Part shown: positions 30,476 through 43,009 of the stretch, piece after piece
Layout: each line of letters opens with the position of its first letter
Position numbering within the stretch: the first letter of the stretch is position 1
Source of the DNA: Tetrahymena elliotti 4EA
Lineage: Eukaryota; Ciliophora; Oligohymenophorea; Hymenostomatida; Tetrahymenidae
NCBI GenBank assembly: GCA_000231825.2
Contig: JH720369.1
Span: forward strand, 225,211-289,210
Length of the DNA: 64,000 nt
Reading direction: 5' to 3'
The notes under the pieces: generated by a model
What the model was told of the DNA's origin: nothing
The model's database searches: none
The model's input: the letters and a program-made list of their open reading frames with translations, nothing else
Program-made: the position numbers and the translations under genes

Positions 30476-31113
30476 AAGTATTAAAACTACTTATGTGGGG
30501 GTAAATAAATCATAATTATTAATAAAATTTTAAATACCATTTTATAAATAAAGAGTGGGAAAGCTTTCTCAAAAGAGTAAAGATATTTTAAAATAAAACA
30601 CAAACATGTATTTAATAGATACATTTGATTTGTCAATTTAAGAAATCCAGTGAAAGAATGGGTGAGTGATATGATACAATAAAAAATAACTTAAAATTAA
30701 AATGAAGAGAAATAAAATGATATAATCTTTCATCAAGATTATTTTTTCGTTATAAATTCGATTAAAATTTCAATTAAAAATTAACTAAATAATACTAATA
30801 AATATTTATTTTGTTTTTGTTTATATTATTATATATCAATAAATTGTTTTATATTTTCAACATTATATTTCCAATCTTACTCCCTCCCTCAAAAATTAAC
30901 TAAGTCTTTCATTCAATCAATTAAAGATCAAAAATATATTTCACGTTTCTACTTTATGATGTATTAGAATGCATGGAGTGCTTCTAATATTATTGCCATT
31001 GTTATTAACTAATTTCCTTTAAATTCTTGATGAAGATAGAAGATTATTTAGAAATTAAATAAAAATAATAAAAATAATCAATACAAACAAAGAAAATACA
31101 TAATAGCTTTAAA
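30476..31113. other. Intergenic, nothing recognised
   Basis: A+T-rich spacer between two plus-strand genes. No ORF, repeat or RNA gene was recognised. The last part should be the promoter of the 46-residue protein. Confidence 0.5.
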
Positions 31114-31254
31114 ATGGGATTACCAATTAGAAACATTCAATTCGCTAGATATCACTATTTAGCTTCCATAGCCGTATTCACTTACTTTGCTACTCGTTGC
31201 TGCTTATTAGATTACAAGAAGTACTATCCTTTAGCTGCAGTTAAGAAGATTTGA
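31114..31254 (+). CDS. 46-residue small protein, possibly a mitochondrial membrane subunit
   Basis: Intronless ORF of 46 residues ending at TGA. Codon choice stands out from its surroundings (AAG, TAC, TTC, GCT, CGT, CTT), the pattern of strongly expressed Tetrahymena genes. The sequence has a short basic N-terminus (MGLPIRNIQFARYHY), a hydrophobic central segment (LASIAVFTYFATRCCLL, a possible single membrane helix) and a basic tail (DYKKYYPLAAVKKI). This resembles the small single-helix accessory subunits of ciliate respiratory complexes or ATP synthase; that assignment is inference. No family was recognised with certainty. Confidence 0.75.
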   Translation: MGLPIRNIQFARYHYLASIAVFTYFATRCCLLDYKKYYPLAAVKKI

Positions 31255-32514
31255 ATTATCTGAATCTTTGAGAGGATTATGAAATATTTATTTTCTCTAG
31301 ATTGATAATTAGATTAATAGCATGCAATCTGGTGTTAAAAACGCATCAAAATAGTTAAACAAATGGTATTAATAGATAGAATTAGTAACAATAGCAGTAT
31401 TAATAACTTTGTTACTATTCTTATATGCATGTTTTAATCTCAGTAATGCACTATCTTATCACATTATCCAATTATTTTATTTTATTCTTCCATATTTATT
31501 TGCAAATATTATTTCTCTCTTCATTTTAAAAAAATTATTTTTCTAAAGAATTTAAAATTTGCTATTAAATTAAATATAAAATATTTTCTAGAAAATATAC
31601 TCCCATTATTACTACATAAATTTATATAAAATATTTTTGTTTAAATCAAATAGAAAAATATTGCAAATATCTAGAAAAATGAAAAAAAAAAAATTAAGTA
31701 AACAATATTAATAGATATCTTTTATTGTTTTATATAACTAACTAAACATAATATCATTCAAAACAAGAAGATTCTAAATCAAAAGAAAATATTTGCTTAC
31801 TAATAGAAGAGCTTTTAAGTAAGTAGGCTCATAAAATAAAATATTTAACACAAATTAAACATGTTTTTGCTTTGAGCTTTACAATTATTGTTTCAAAAAA
31901 TTATTTTAAAAAATTGATTTTGAGAAAAAAATGTTTGTTTATTTTTAAAATAGAATGTATTAAGATCCAAATAATAAATAAACAGTAAAATATTATATTT
32001 TTAAAATAGAATATCCAAATAATAAATAAGCAGTAAAATATTATTTATTATTGATTTTTTTTTGAAAAAAAATGAAAAGAAAAACAAATAAATAAATTTT
32101 ATGATTTGTTTCTGATATTTTGGAACAAAAATACTATGCCCAGGCTTATTATATTTATTTATTGAATATTTATGGAAGTAGAATACATTCATACATACAT
32201 TTGAGGATTATAACGTGAAGTCAAAGTTTAAAAAATCTTATTGAATTTTGTTAATGTGTAAATTTTTAATTATTTTTTATTTATATACAAAAATTAACAG
32301 CTATAAAGCATAACAATTTTCGATAAAGATAGTTAAAATTGAAAAAAAAATTTACATTATATAGTTCAATTAGCTTGTTTGCCTATAATCTAAAAGAAAA
32401 TTAATTTTGTATAATATTTTATTAATAAGTAAGTAAGCAACAAAGTAAATAAGTTAGCAGATTTTGTTAGAGTAATCAAAAAAGAATATTTTTCAAAAGT
32501 CAATACATAAATCT
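31255..32514. other. Intergenic with one short direct repeat
   Basis: About 1.26 kb of A+T-rich spacer. It contains the imperfect direct repeat at 31941-32045 listed separately. The 63-codon minus-strand frame at 32001-32192 overlaps that repeat and looks accidental. Confidence 0.5.
31941..32045. repeat. Two-copy direct repeat of ~50 bp
   Basis: A block beginning ATTTTTAAAATAGAAT and ending AACAGTAAAATATTAT occurs at 31941-31995 and again, 9 bp shorter, at 31996-32045. The second copy lacks the insertion GTATTAAGA and has one A-to-G change. It is non-coding. Confidence 0.8.
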
Positions 32515-35380
32515 ATGAGTATTAATAAATCCATATCTCTTGGTGTCTTAGCTGATAAATAGTAAATGATTATGTAATAGGATATGTATTCTCAAAATGG
32601 TAATTAAAAAAAACGTAATTTGCACATTAAAAGTATCTATTTGAAATATTAGGTTAAAAAAACTAAAATCAAAGATAATAAGAGTCGTTCATCCCAATTA
32701 CAAACTTAGATAATCAAGAAAGCAATGCCCAAAAGTTTGAATCATGTAAAGGATATTTTGATAATTTTTAATTTCTAATTTTATTTTTTTCATAATTTAA
32801 GAAGAACAAGCAGAAGAGTTTAGAGATGAAACAGAAGAATAAAACTTAATTAATTAGCTCATTTCGATATTAGGGAATGAAGAGTATAAATTGCAAATAC
32901 CTGGTAGATTGATTATTAAATTCATGTTTAGCATTTTTGGTCTTTCAGAAGATATTATTTTTTCTTCATTTTGAGAAATACATACACATAAATGGTTTTA
33001 CCAAATCTAAATAACTTTTTCTACTCTAAAATAAATTAGAAAATCTTAAGAATGAAGCTTTGGCTTTGCTTAGAACAAAAATGATAATTAACGGTTAAAA
33101 TGGAGATGAAAATAATAGAAATTATTAGAATTAGATAAACCAAATACTAGGACAAGAGTAATCAGCTAAAAAGAATGAAGATTAATTTTCTAAACAAAGC
33201 TCTGCAGCAAAAAATAACAGCTAAAATCAATAGTAAGAGTAACAGCTAAAAATTCAGCAACTATAGTAATAGCTTAATAATTAATATGGCTTGAATCAAG
33301 AACTCATTAACTCAAATGAGGAATAGGACAACAGAATATAATAGGAATATTATACTGAAAAAAATAAAAGCAATTAATCTTATTCAAGTTATTAACCTAA
33401 CAATTAAACAAAAACAGAATAGAATTGGTAATCTTCTTATAATTAAGATCAAAGGTATGCTCCTCCTGAAAATGGAAAGATTGATTAATTTTAATAGAGC
33501 TAACAATAACCTGTTTCTTTTGCATGCTCTCCTACTGCAAATACTAATGTTCTAATTCCTATCAACAACAATGAGTAAATAATTGTTACATTTATTCTTA
33601 ATTAAAATTTTTCTTTTTTGAAATTTTCCACAAAAAAGTAGTTAATTAATTTATTAAATACTTCTTCAAATACCAAATTGTAACGTTAATATTTTATTTT
33701 CAAAAAAAGTCCAAAAAGCATTATAAATGTAAATGATTTACTTAATAGAGTTAATCCTAAATAAGTATAGAAGGGAGCTTAAGAGTACAATTAACCCAAT
33801 TAAAACCACTTAGAAAATATCACTGAAGAGCCTAGTTTTAGTAACAACAATTCAAACAGTAAATATAATGGCAGCTCAGCAAATAAGAAAAATAATTTTG
33901 GATTGGGAAAAAGTACTAATTAAAAGAGACAGACTTCAACTTCTCCAATCTCTAAAAGTCAAAAATCGTTTAATTAAACTAGAGGAAGAACTGAAAATGT
34001 GAATAACAACAGTAATTTGAACATAAACAGTAGCAGTAGCAATAATAATAGTAGCAACTATGGATACTCATTTAATAATAATAGCTTATTAAATAATATT
34101 AATAAAAATAACTACAGCAGTACTAATGCTAATTAGAATCCTAGTTATTTAAATAATTTGAGTGATAGCGGTAAAAAAAGAACCGCCTCTTCTTCAGTTA
34201 AAAAGATAAGTAGATCTTTCTACAGTTAAAATAATAATAACAACAACAATAACTTTAACAGTACTAACGGAAGTACTATCCTTAATAATAGCTTTACATA
34301 TATTAGTAACAGTGGAAATTCATAGAATTACTAAATAAAGTTACTGAATAAAATATTTTAGAGTGAAAAAGAAAACAATTAAAATGAAATTTCTGATATG
34401 ATAACTCCTCAAAAGAATTCATCCTCTTTGAATAAGAGAAATCGTACTATGACTCACTCTCACTCTCTTAACAAGACCTTTGCTTAGCCTAGTAATTTCT
34501 TTAAAAAATTATGCTAATTTAATCCATATCTTTTATATTTAATAGGTAAATAACTTTAAAAAACTCCTTAAGAACTGAAAAAGTTGAAAATATCAAATTT
34601 CTAGAATTTTAGTTCAGGAGCTATTGGAAAGCTTTAAATACTTGAAAATGTAAAAATATTTTAATCAATAAAATTGATTTGTAAATTTATGAAAATAATA
34701 ATTAAAAAGGAAATCAAAAGCAGTTAGGAGTAAAAGAGGATATTGTAAGAGTAGATTAACTAATTAAAGGCTGATATTCTTCTTGAGAAAAAGTGGTAAG
34801 AAGAATCTACTCTAAATAATTAAGTTCTCTAAAACTAAATGAATAACATCAATAAAAACTGCAGTGTAAATTTCTATTTGAGTTAAAAGAAATTAAAAAA
34901 TAATAATTAAACCATAGATGCTCATTTATGATGGAGTTCAAAAGAAAAAGCTATTGTCAGATTCTAGATAAGAAATCAAAGAAATAGAAAACGAAAAAGA
35001 GCAGATAATGAATAAAATTGAAGCAATCAACTTACAAACTAAACAAGAAAAAGAATATATTTACACATATAAAGTCTTGATAGAGGAGATAAAGAAGTAA
35101 ATAAAAAATGAATTGGTAACTTTAAACAGTTTTTTTTCAAATTTTAAACTAAAAATAAATTTTAATTTTTTAGAAATTGAGGAACGACTTCAAAGAGAAA
35201 GTGTAAAACAATAAGAAGATGATTGAAAGTCTCTAAGTTAAAAAAGATGCTTTAGTAAAATTATCAATTCAACCATTTAAACTCATTTTTTAATTTTATT
35301 TTTTAAAATAGTTCAATAAAAACTGCACAATTATTTAGAGTGTGGAATAATCTCTAAACAGATACTTTGAAAAACAATGA
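32515..35380 (+). CDS. Asn/Gln-rich coiled-coil hypothetical protein
   Basis: Nine exons (32515-32734, 32802-32903, 33040-33574, 33710-34491, 34546-34649, 34710-34865, 34918-35115, 35174-35254, 35312-35380) join in phase to 748 residues. The first intron uses GTTTGA as donor; the better-looking GTAAAG 11 bases later gives a wrong frame, so that junction is provisional. The N-terminal ~75 residues are basic, then EQAEEFRDETEEQNLINQLI. A Gln- and Asn-rich low-complexity region (about 120-520) follows, and the last ~200 residues form a strong coiled coil (for example EIKEIENEKEQIMNKIEAIN and QEQKRILQEQINQLKADILL). No catalytic domain is seen. Such composition is typical of ciliate cytoskeletal, centrosomal or granule proteins; the actual role is unknown. 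Neighbours give no clue. Confidence 0.8.
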
Positions 35381-35788
35381 AAATGTTAACGAAATAATTC
35401 AAAAATTGATTAAGAATATAAAAATTAAATTTCAACTAACTTGCATTAATGTAAATAAGAATAAAATTATTAAATAAATAAACAGAAAAAGGAAAAATTA
35501 AGATAAAATTATTTTCTTTTTAATTAAATTATTATTATCAAAGTCTTTATTTGTTGCTGCTTGTAATTTACTTTATATGTATGTATATAAATCTCTTAAA
35601 TATTCATCTATTAATCCTTATCAAATTTTATTTTATCAAAGAAAGATAGATACAAAATATTAATTTATTTTAAGATTTTTCATTGAATAATTTAATCAAA
35701 TTTATATATTTATTCATGGATCTTTTTAATTAATTTATTAACTCTATCAACATATCTCTCAAACACAAAATTATTATTCTTTATCAAA
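35381..35788. other. Intergenic, nothing recognised
   Basis: About 400 bases between two plus-strand genes; A+T-rich, with no feature recognised beyond presumed 3' UTR and promoter. Confidence 0.5.
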
Positions 35789-37246
35789 ATGTCTAACAAG
35801 TCTATTGCATCATTAGGACATAAAATATTATTTTTTGGCAGTGACTCTTTCGCTCATCCCGTTTTGAAGAGTCTCCATAGCCATTCCTAAAAAAATCCAG
35901 AATTGATTTCTGATCTTCAAGTAGTTACTCACTTTAAAACTAACAAAAGTAAGAAAATAACTAACCAAGTAGAACAATACGCTTTGGACTAATCCTTAAG
36001 TAAGCATTCATTATCAACAAAATGTAGACTAATTAATTGTATTTTTTAGAATATTATTCACCTATTGGTTAAACACCTAATAACAGAAAAGCAGAATGGT
36101 AACAATTCTCATAAAGTGAATTATTCAAAAATAATACCTTCAATTTGGGAATAGTATGTTCTTATGGCTACATGATTCCTTCTCAAATGATTGATAGATT
36201 TACAGATGGTAATTTTATGAAAACAGACATAAATTCAATTTTTACTTAAAATAAAGCTTAAAGAATTATCTGTATTAATAATTTTTAATTAGATATTGAT
36301 AAAATAAATTTTAAATGAAATTCTAACTTCTTTCATTATATATTTATATCTATCTATATTTCTATTAACTAACAACTATAGAAAATTCTATAAATTAATA
36401 TTTACAATTGAATTTAAAAGGTATGTTAGTCATTCATCCGAGTCTTTTACCCAAGTACAGAGGTGCATCCCCATTGCAATATGCTCTGCTAAATGGAGAC
36501 AAATAAACAGGAGTTTCTATTATAGAAATTAGCAAACTTAAATTTGATGCTGGTCGTATTTTAAAGTAATCTACTTTCGACATTCCTGCTTAGTTCACAT
36601 ATGCCGATTTATCAAATTCTCTTGCTTTACAATGTATTTAGTTTTTTTTGTTTAGAGTAACTTGAAAATAAAAAAAGATAAATGAAAGAAATTCTAAAAT
36701 ACTTATAATCAATAATTTTATTTAATAGCAAGCATAGATATTATTGATGTATTAGAAAAATACTAAGAATATAAGTAAAATAGCAAAGAATAAAATGAAG
36801 AAGAATATACTAAAGCTCCTAAATTCTAAAATTCTGATACACATTTGAATTTCGAAATTGAAAATAGTTAGTAAATTTATAATAGATATAGATGCTTTAA
36901 GGGAACTAATTTTGTGTCAGTAAGAACAAAGTATAATTCCAAAGAAATCATTATTGAAAAAATGAGCATGCCAAATACTAATGAATAAGAGTAATTAAAA
37001 TTGTTGATCAATAGCAAACCTGGTTCTATTTGGGCATTTAAGTAAAAATCTATGAAAAATTTTGTTTATGTAAAATGTAAAGAAGGTTTTGTAAGAATTG
37101 ACGAATGGAGATTCTTTGATTAGCTCGCTAGACCTGCATATACTTTTGTTGATTAATTTATCAATAGAGAATAAATGGGTTAAGATTTATAGAGAGAGGG
37201 TTACCTTTACTTTGAAAAGATTGAAATTGAAAATAAAGAGTAGTGA
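35789..37246 (+). CDS. Methionyl-tRNA formyltransferase, mitochondrial
   Basis: Four exons (35789-35999, 36050-36208, 36421-36633, 36729-37246) join in phase to 366 residues. The enzyme transfers formyl from 10-formyltetrahydrofolate to initiator Met-tRNA; in ciliates it would serve mitochondrial translation. The N-terminal fold starts with KILFFGSDSFAHPVLKSLH. The core contains HPSLLPKYRGASPLQYALLN, GDKQTGVSI and KFDAGRILKQ (about 126-170), and the C-terminal domain includes GSIWAFK and VKCKEGFVRI. Catalytic His129 and Asp166 are present. The catalytic Asn of the usual LNVH motif is replaced (LVIH, Val127), which is unusual. An N-terminal targeting peptide is not obvious; the leader is short (MSNKSIASLGHK). 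Length is close to human MTFMT. Unusual insertions rich in Gln/Asn/Glu occur around 205-225. Confidence 0.9.
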
Positions 37247-38912
37247 AAAATATTACTTCATTAGCTCTAAATTAACAATATTTATTAATATTTTTGTTGT
37301 TCTGTAACAAGATTAATTTACACCCCAAAATATCGAAGGTTTTATTTATAAAATTTGTTTTTAATTTGGAGCCTTTTTTCATTTTTATAAAAAAACTCTT
37401 TTGAATTTAGAAAATCTTTGAAGAATTTAAAAATCTTCTTTAAGAATAAAAATAGTTCATGTAGGATTTTTGATCTTTATAAAAAAAATTTTTTTCCAAG
37501 AGTGGTAAAAAAGGTACTAGTTTAAAAAATCTTTTAGCAAGAAAAAAAAACAAATGTAAACTTGATTTGCAACCAAAAAGAAATAGATACATCAAAGATA
37601 CTGTAACTAGTTACTTTTTACATCTGAAGAGAATACCTTATATTTAAAATCCAAAAATCTATGAAAAAATATTTAAAAGTTAAAACAGAAAATAAAGATG
37701 TCAGACAAACCAAATGTTTCTAAAAATTATTTTAAATTTGAGCAATATAGAATTTTTATTTGAAAATAATCAATCAAATAATCAATTTTCAAAAAAAATT
37801 AGATTGAATAATTAATTATCTATTCTTTATATTTTACAAAAAGCATACATTCTTTGAAATAGACCTAAAAACCTTTTTAAGATTAGTTAGATTCCATCAC
37901 TTAATAATCCTAAAATAAAATCATGTTAAATAATAGATTCATTATTATTTATCAAGAGATTATTTTAAATAATCGAAGCTTGCAATTCAAATCTTATTAT
38001 GAAATTGTTTGCATAAAAAATACAAAATTAAAAGTTTCTTCTATTAAAGGATTTTGGGAAAATATTCAGGAATTTAATTTTTAGAAATTTATTTACAAAA
38101 ATTTTTTGATAGAAAAATAAGATTAAATAATGATTCAGGTATTTTTTTGAAATTTATTAATAGCAGCATACTGATTATATTTTTTTATGAAGTAAAATAA
38201 GGATTGTCTATTATTTGCAAAAAATTTTTATTGGAAATCATTCTACCTTTTTTAATTTTGTTCATTATTAAAATTAATTTTTAAAAAATGTTAGCAAAAA
38301 TGAAATAGAAGTAAATTATAAGGTGGTTTACTTTTGAAACTTTTCATAAAAATACAACTTTAAACAATATATATTTCTTACATTGAAAAATAAGAATGAG
38401 ATGTAAAATTAGTTTTAGATAGGATATTTTTTATATTAACAAATATCAAAAGAAAAAAAGTAATCATCAAAATTATTTACAGAATGCGTTAAGATTAAAT
38501 TGTAGTTAATCAATAAATAAGATAAAGAAAATTTATAGATTTATTCGATCAAACATTTTTTTAAAAAAATTTACTGATTGCACTTATCATCAAATTATAT
38601 TTGTGTGATATTGAAGATTTTTATATTAACAATACTTTCTTTGCGGATGAATGAAATTTAGCTAATTTTCTATGAAATCATATAAGATTTATTTACTTAT
38701 TCAACAAGAATTTTTGGTAATTAAAGATTTTTAATAAATAAAAACAATTAATTAATATATTAAGTAAATTTGTTCATAAATAAATAATTAGAAAACAAAA
38801 CAAAAAAAACTCTAATTCTTCCAATAAAATTATTTTTTGCTAATACAAAACAAGCATTTAAGATTAAGGAGCATATAACAAATAAAGAAACCTATACTTT
38901 AGAATACATATA
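37247..38912. other. Long intergenic region, nothing recognised
   Basis: About 1.67 kb of A+T-rich sequence with runs of A and T. Neither strand holds a convincing ORF, repeat or RNA gene. Confidence 0.5.
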
Positions 38913-41900
38913 ATGACTAGACGCAATAAATAAAAGAAATAAAATCATGGTAAAAGTAGCTCAGAAGAATCATCTTAATCTGAGTCATCTGAATCTTCTG
39001 AGTCTTAATCAGAGTCTTCAGGATCTGAAGATGACAGATAATAATAGCGAAGAGGAACATAAAAGAGAACAACTCAAGTGAGAAAGTAGACTCAAAGAAA
39101 GCCTACTTAGAATGAAAGAAAGTAAGGAACATTAACTTACATAGGAAAAATTGGTCGTTCTTAGTAAGATATTAAAGATGATGATGATGACTACAATTTT
39201 ACTCAATAAAGAGGAGGGGCTAGAAAACCAACATAAGTAGTAAGAGGTAGTGAGACTACAGCACCTGAAATAAAAAGATCTAATTAAAGAGGAATGACAA
39301 AAATTTAAGCAATTAATATAATTTCAAATTTAGAAAATGAGTTGGTTATTGAAAAAACAAAGCAAGAACAGCTATAAAAAGAAAAATAAGAATAAGATTA
39401 GTTAGTGAGGAATGAAGTAATACATCTAAATTAAGAAAGATTACTCCTTCTCAAAAAGGTAGATCAGAAAAAAAATCATATTTAAACAATCCAAAAGAAA
39501 TTAGAAGAATAAAAACAAAACAATGTTGACATTATTTCGACTAAAAAGTCTAAGAGAGAAGGTGGATTTTTCAAGACTCTCTCTTCAATCAACTAGTTTT
39601 TCTTTGATAATTATTTATTTTCGTCATACAGCTACAAGATGGCCAACTATTTTGATAACAAGGTTTATGAACACTTTGCATTTCTTTCTTATTTCATTAA
39701 CAATTCGATGCTGGCTTTCTTCATCTTGATTTATCTTTTAATTAATTAAATCGTTTCAAACCATTCAAACTACTCAAATCTCTCACTTTTCTTTTCTTTT
39801 ACGTTTGATTCTAACGTACCTGCTTTTGTTTTGCTGTGTTTACTCGTTTTAATTTCTCAAATTGTAATTGCTTTTATTAAATTCGATAAATACAAAAGCA
39901 AAAGAGTTAGAGAAATAGCAAGATACTCATCCAAAATAAATATTTTCAAGCTTGTAATTAGTGAGTACAATTGGAAAATTTAGAATAGAACTTAATTAGA
40001 AAAGGTTTAGCTAGCGTTCTAATAAAGAGCCTCATTTCTATTGCATGTCCAAAGCGCAAGAACTAAATTTCAACAAAGCGATAATGACTTTAGCATATAC
40101 ATCTTTCAAATATTTGGCTTTGTCTTGTCTTGCGGAATAGTTGCTGGTCAAATGTAGGATTTTATTTTTTTCTTTATTTAAATGGATGTTTGGTTGGTTG
40201 GTTGATATTAAGACGATATGATGAATGAATTATTTATTCCTTAATTTTATGGATTAAAATAAGCCATTAAATTAAAAAAAAATTATTTGATGAGAATGTA
40301 AGTTTCAAAACAATCTTTCTGATATGAATTCAAGTATTCCCAATTTGATTCAATGATTTTTATTGATTTCTTTTAGAAATATTTTTTTTTGATTAAATAT
40401 TTTCAGCCAAGTTATATTTTTTTATAATACTTAACTTACTTTTTCGACATTACAATTTTTTTTTGAAATAAATAAAGAATAGGAATTTAGTTGTTATTAT
40501 AAGATGGAAGGATGAACATAGCGGATGATTAAAATCTAAATATTTTTATCTAGAGCATAATTATAACTTTTATTTGCTTGATAGGAAGCTAATTGACTTA
40601 ATTATTTTACTCTTTTGAGTAATTAAAAGGACTTTTCTATAAATAGTTGAGATACTTCTTGATGCAGATTATTCCTTGTTGTTATTATATATTAATTAAA
40701 ACATTAGTTTTGTTTTCAAATAAATACTAAATGCCCAGCTTTATTAAAGTAGAACCTTTTATGGGTAACACTTATTCTTGCCCTAATGAATAGCTAGCAT
40801 ATGAATTAATCATATTTATGCTTACATATTGCCTAGTTGCCATGATTTATACTTACTTTTAGATCTTCATTCAATACGTACTTAAGAAATGTAAGGACAG
40901 AGGTAGAGAATCTAAAAACTCTTTAGCTATGAAATATTTATTCTATGTTCGTTTTAGATCTTGCTAACAGACTATTCCATTTTTAATTGTTTTCTTCCTT
41001 ATGATATGCATTATTCCTCTAAATCCATTCATTGTAGTAGTGAATTTCTTTGTATTTATCTTTGTTTTCATTCACAACTACCTTTAAGCTAAAAGATTCT
41101 TCTTACCCTAATTTGATAATTTTTCTTCCACTATGATTAAGGGAATGATAATAAAATTGCTCTCTATCAGTATTTTCCTTGGATTGATTTATCAAATTAT
41201 CTTATTTAGTCTTGATTATGATTTAGGATTTTTTATTAAAAATGGCAGTGTGGTTGATTGTGGACCATTCACAAGAGGTGAAAGTGCCATCAATCATATA
41301 TGGGATAATCTTGGGTCTTTTTCTTAATTTTTATTAGTTATAACATGGAAGCCAATTATATTATTCTTTTTAGCTCTATTTATATTAATTTCTATCAGTT
41401 CAGCAAATTAAATAAATGAATGGTAGAAATAATATTAAGAAAAAGATAATGAGTTGAGAGCCATAAAGCGCTTTTATAGTAAAGAAGTAAATAATCTTGA
41501 GGATAAAATTATGTATGCTTAAAAAAATATAGAAAATATTGTTGATGATGATATATAATAGATACAACTTGAATAAGACAATAAAAATAAACGTTTATCT
41601 AATGACATGATAGCAAATGACTCAGATAAAATCCCTCTCATGCGTGTTCCAGGATAGACTCTTGGCTCTCAATAAAATCTTGGAAACGGTAGTATGATCT
41701 CAACATTCATTTAAAATAACAAAGAAAGTGACTCTTTAATATAAAATTTGAATAACAATTATTAAACAAGAACCTCAAATATGACCTTAAATGTTCCTTA
41801 AAAATCAGCATAATAGCTAACAACGTCTATTGGTACTCCATATAGTTAAGGAAACAACAGCCTTAAGTAAGATTCTCCATTAAGAGTAAACTAAATAGGC

Positions 41901-41978
41901 AATAATTCTTAGAGTCCATTAACAGTTAACATAGGGCCTAAATCAATATTTAACAGCAATCTTTTGAAGAGAAATTGA
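38913..41978 (+). CDS. TMC-like multipass membrane protein
   Basis: Two exons (38913-40153, 40478-41978) join in phase to 913 residues. Residues 1-210 are charged and disordered: an acidic Ser/Glu/Gln repeat (SESSESSESQSE), basic stretches, then a coiled coil. From about 225 there are many hydrophobic segments (for example MLAFFILIYLLINQI, AFVLLCLLVLISQIVIAFI, FIQSIIITFICLIGS, TIPFLIVFFLMICIIPLN, IKLLSISIFLGLIYQIILF, ITWKPIILFFLALFILISI). The arrangement resembles transmembrane channel-like (TMC) proteins: NKVYEHFAFLSYFINN before the first helix, and CGPFTRGESAINHIW before the last. I do not see the classic CWET motif, so the family call is tentative. The C-terminal ~200 residues are polar and Gln/Asn-rich, likely cytoplasmic. 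Possible role: ion channel or mechanosensory subunit. The intron acceptor is AAG at 40477; the nearby TAG would break the frame. Confidence 0.8.
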
Positions 41979-43009
41979 ACCTATTTGCTAAATTTAAATA
42001 TTAATCTATCATCATTGCTAAATTTAAATATTAATCTATCATCAAAAAGATAAATTTTTTATCTAAGAAACAAAAAGCAAAACTTCCTTCTCTATTTTGC
42101 CAAACATGTATTACAAATTAATTTAATATAATAAATCCTAAGAAAAAAAACAATTTACAGTACCCATATAAAATATATTTATATTTCAAATCTAAATTAA
42201 CTTTATTAAAATACAGACAGATACTTTTTAATTTCATATACCTTTATACATATAAAATTTTATTTAAAATTTAATATTTTTCTCTTGTTGGTTTAAAAAG
42301 TGATTAAAAAGTGGTTGGTTAATTAAAAATGATATAGAGATCAAATACGATTCAAAAGCTAAAGTAAAGCAATACAGATTACATACATACATACATTATT
42401 TTAATATAGAAATAATTATTTTTAATAAAACAATATACATTTAATTTAGCATTTTTACATTTTTTTTACTAATATTTAAAATTATTACATAGTTATTTTT
42501 AAGATGTTTAAATATCTTCTGTATTGAAAAATATATTATTCATTTATCTCTTTTTTAATAAATATTTGAAAATTTTTATTTCTAATTTTATTACTTAAAA
42601 ATACTCTTTAAATAGATTTAACAGCTAAACTTCCAAAACTAATCAACATCAAATACAAAATTTAACTTTGTGATTTTTTGATTTTTTTGTAGGATTTTAA
42701 GTAACTAATTATTAAGACATTATTTCATTTTTGTAGTTAAACTTTAAACTTTAATTAATTATTGGGTTGATAAAATAATTTATTTCAGCCTAAAAACATA
42801 ATTTGACTTGTAATCTAAAGAAAATAAATATTTGCTAATGATTTCTTAATTGAAAATATCTTAATTAATTATTTTTTGTTTTTGATTAATGCTTATCAAA
42901 TAATTTGCTGATTTTTTTCATGAGTTATCTGATAAAATAAAGCCTTTAGCTAAAAATAAATGTAAAAAATAATACTATGTTGATATTATAAAATTTTATT
43001 TAAAAATAA
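41979..43009. other. Intergenic with exact 30-bp duplication
   Basis: 3' region of the TMC-like gene followed by A+T-rich spacer. The exact 30-bp duplication at 41985-42044 is listed separately. No gene was seen otherwise. Confidence 0.5.
41985..42044. repeat. Exact 30-bp tandem duplication
   Basis: The 30-bp block starting TTGCTAAATTTAAATATTAA and ending CTATCATCA occurs at 41985-42014 and identically at 42015-42044, just after the stop codon of the TMC-like gene. It is probably a recent replication-slippage duplication in the 3' UTR. Confidence 0.95.

Noticed and set aside
32746..32801. GTAAAG donor for intron 1 of the coiled-coil gene
   Set aside because: It looks canonical, but joining it to the acceptor puts exon 3 out of frame with an early TGA; the GTTTGA donor 11 bases earlier restores one frame across all nine exons.
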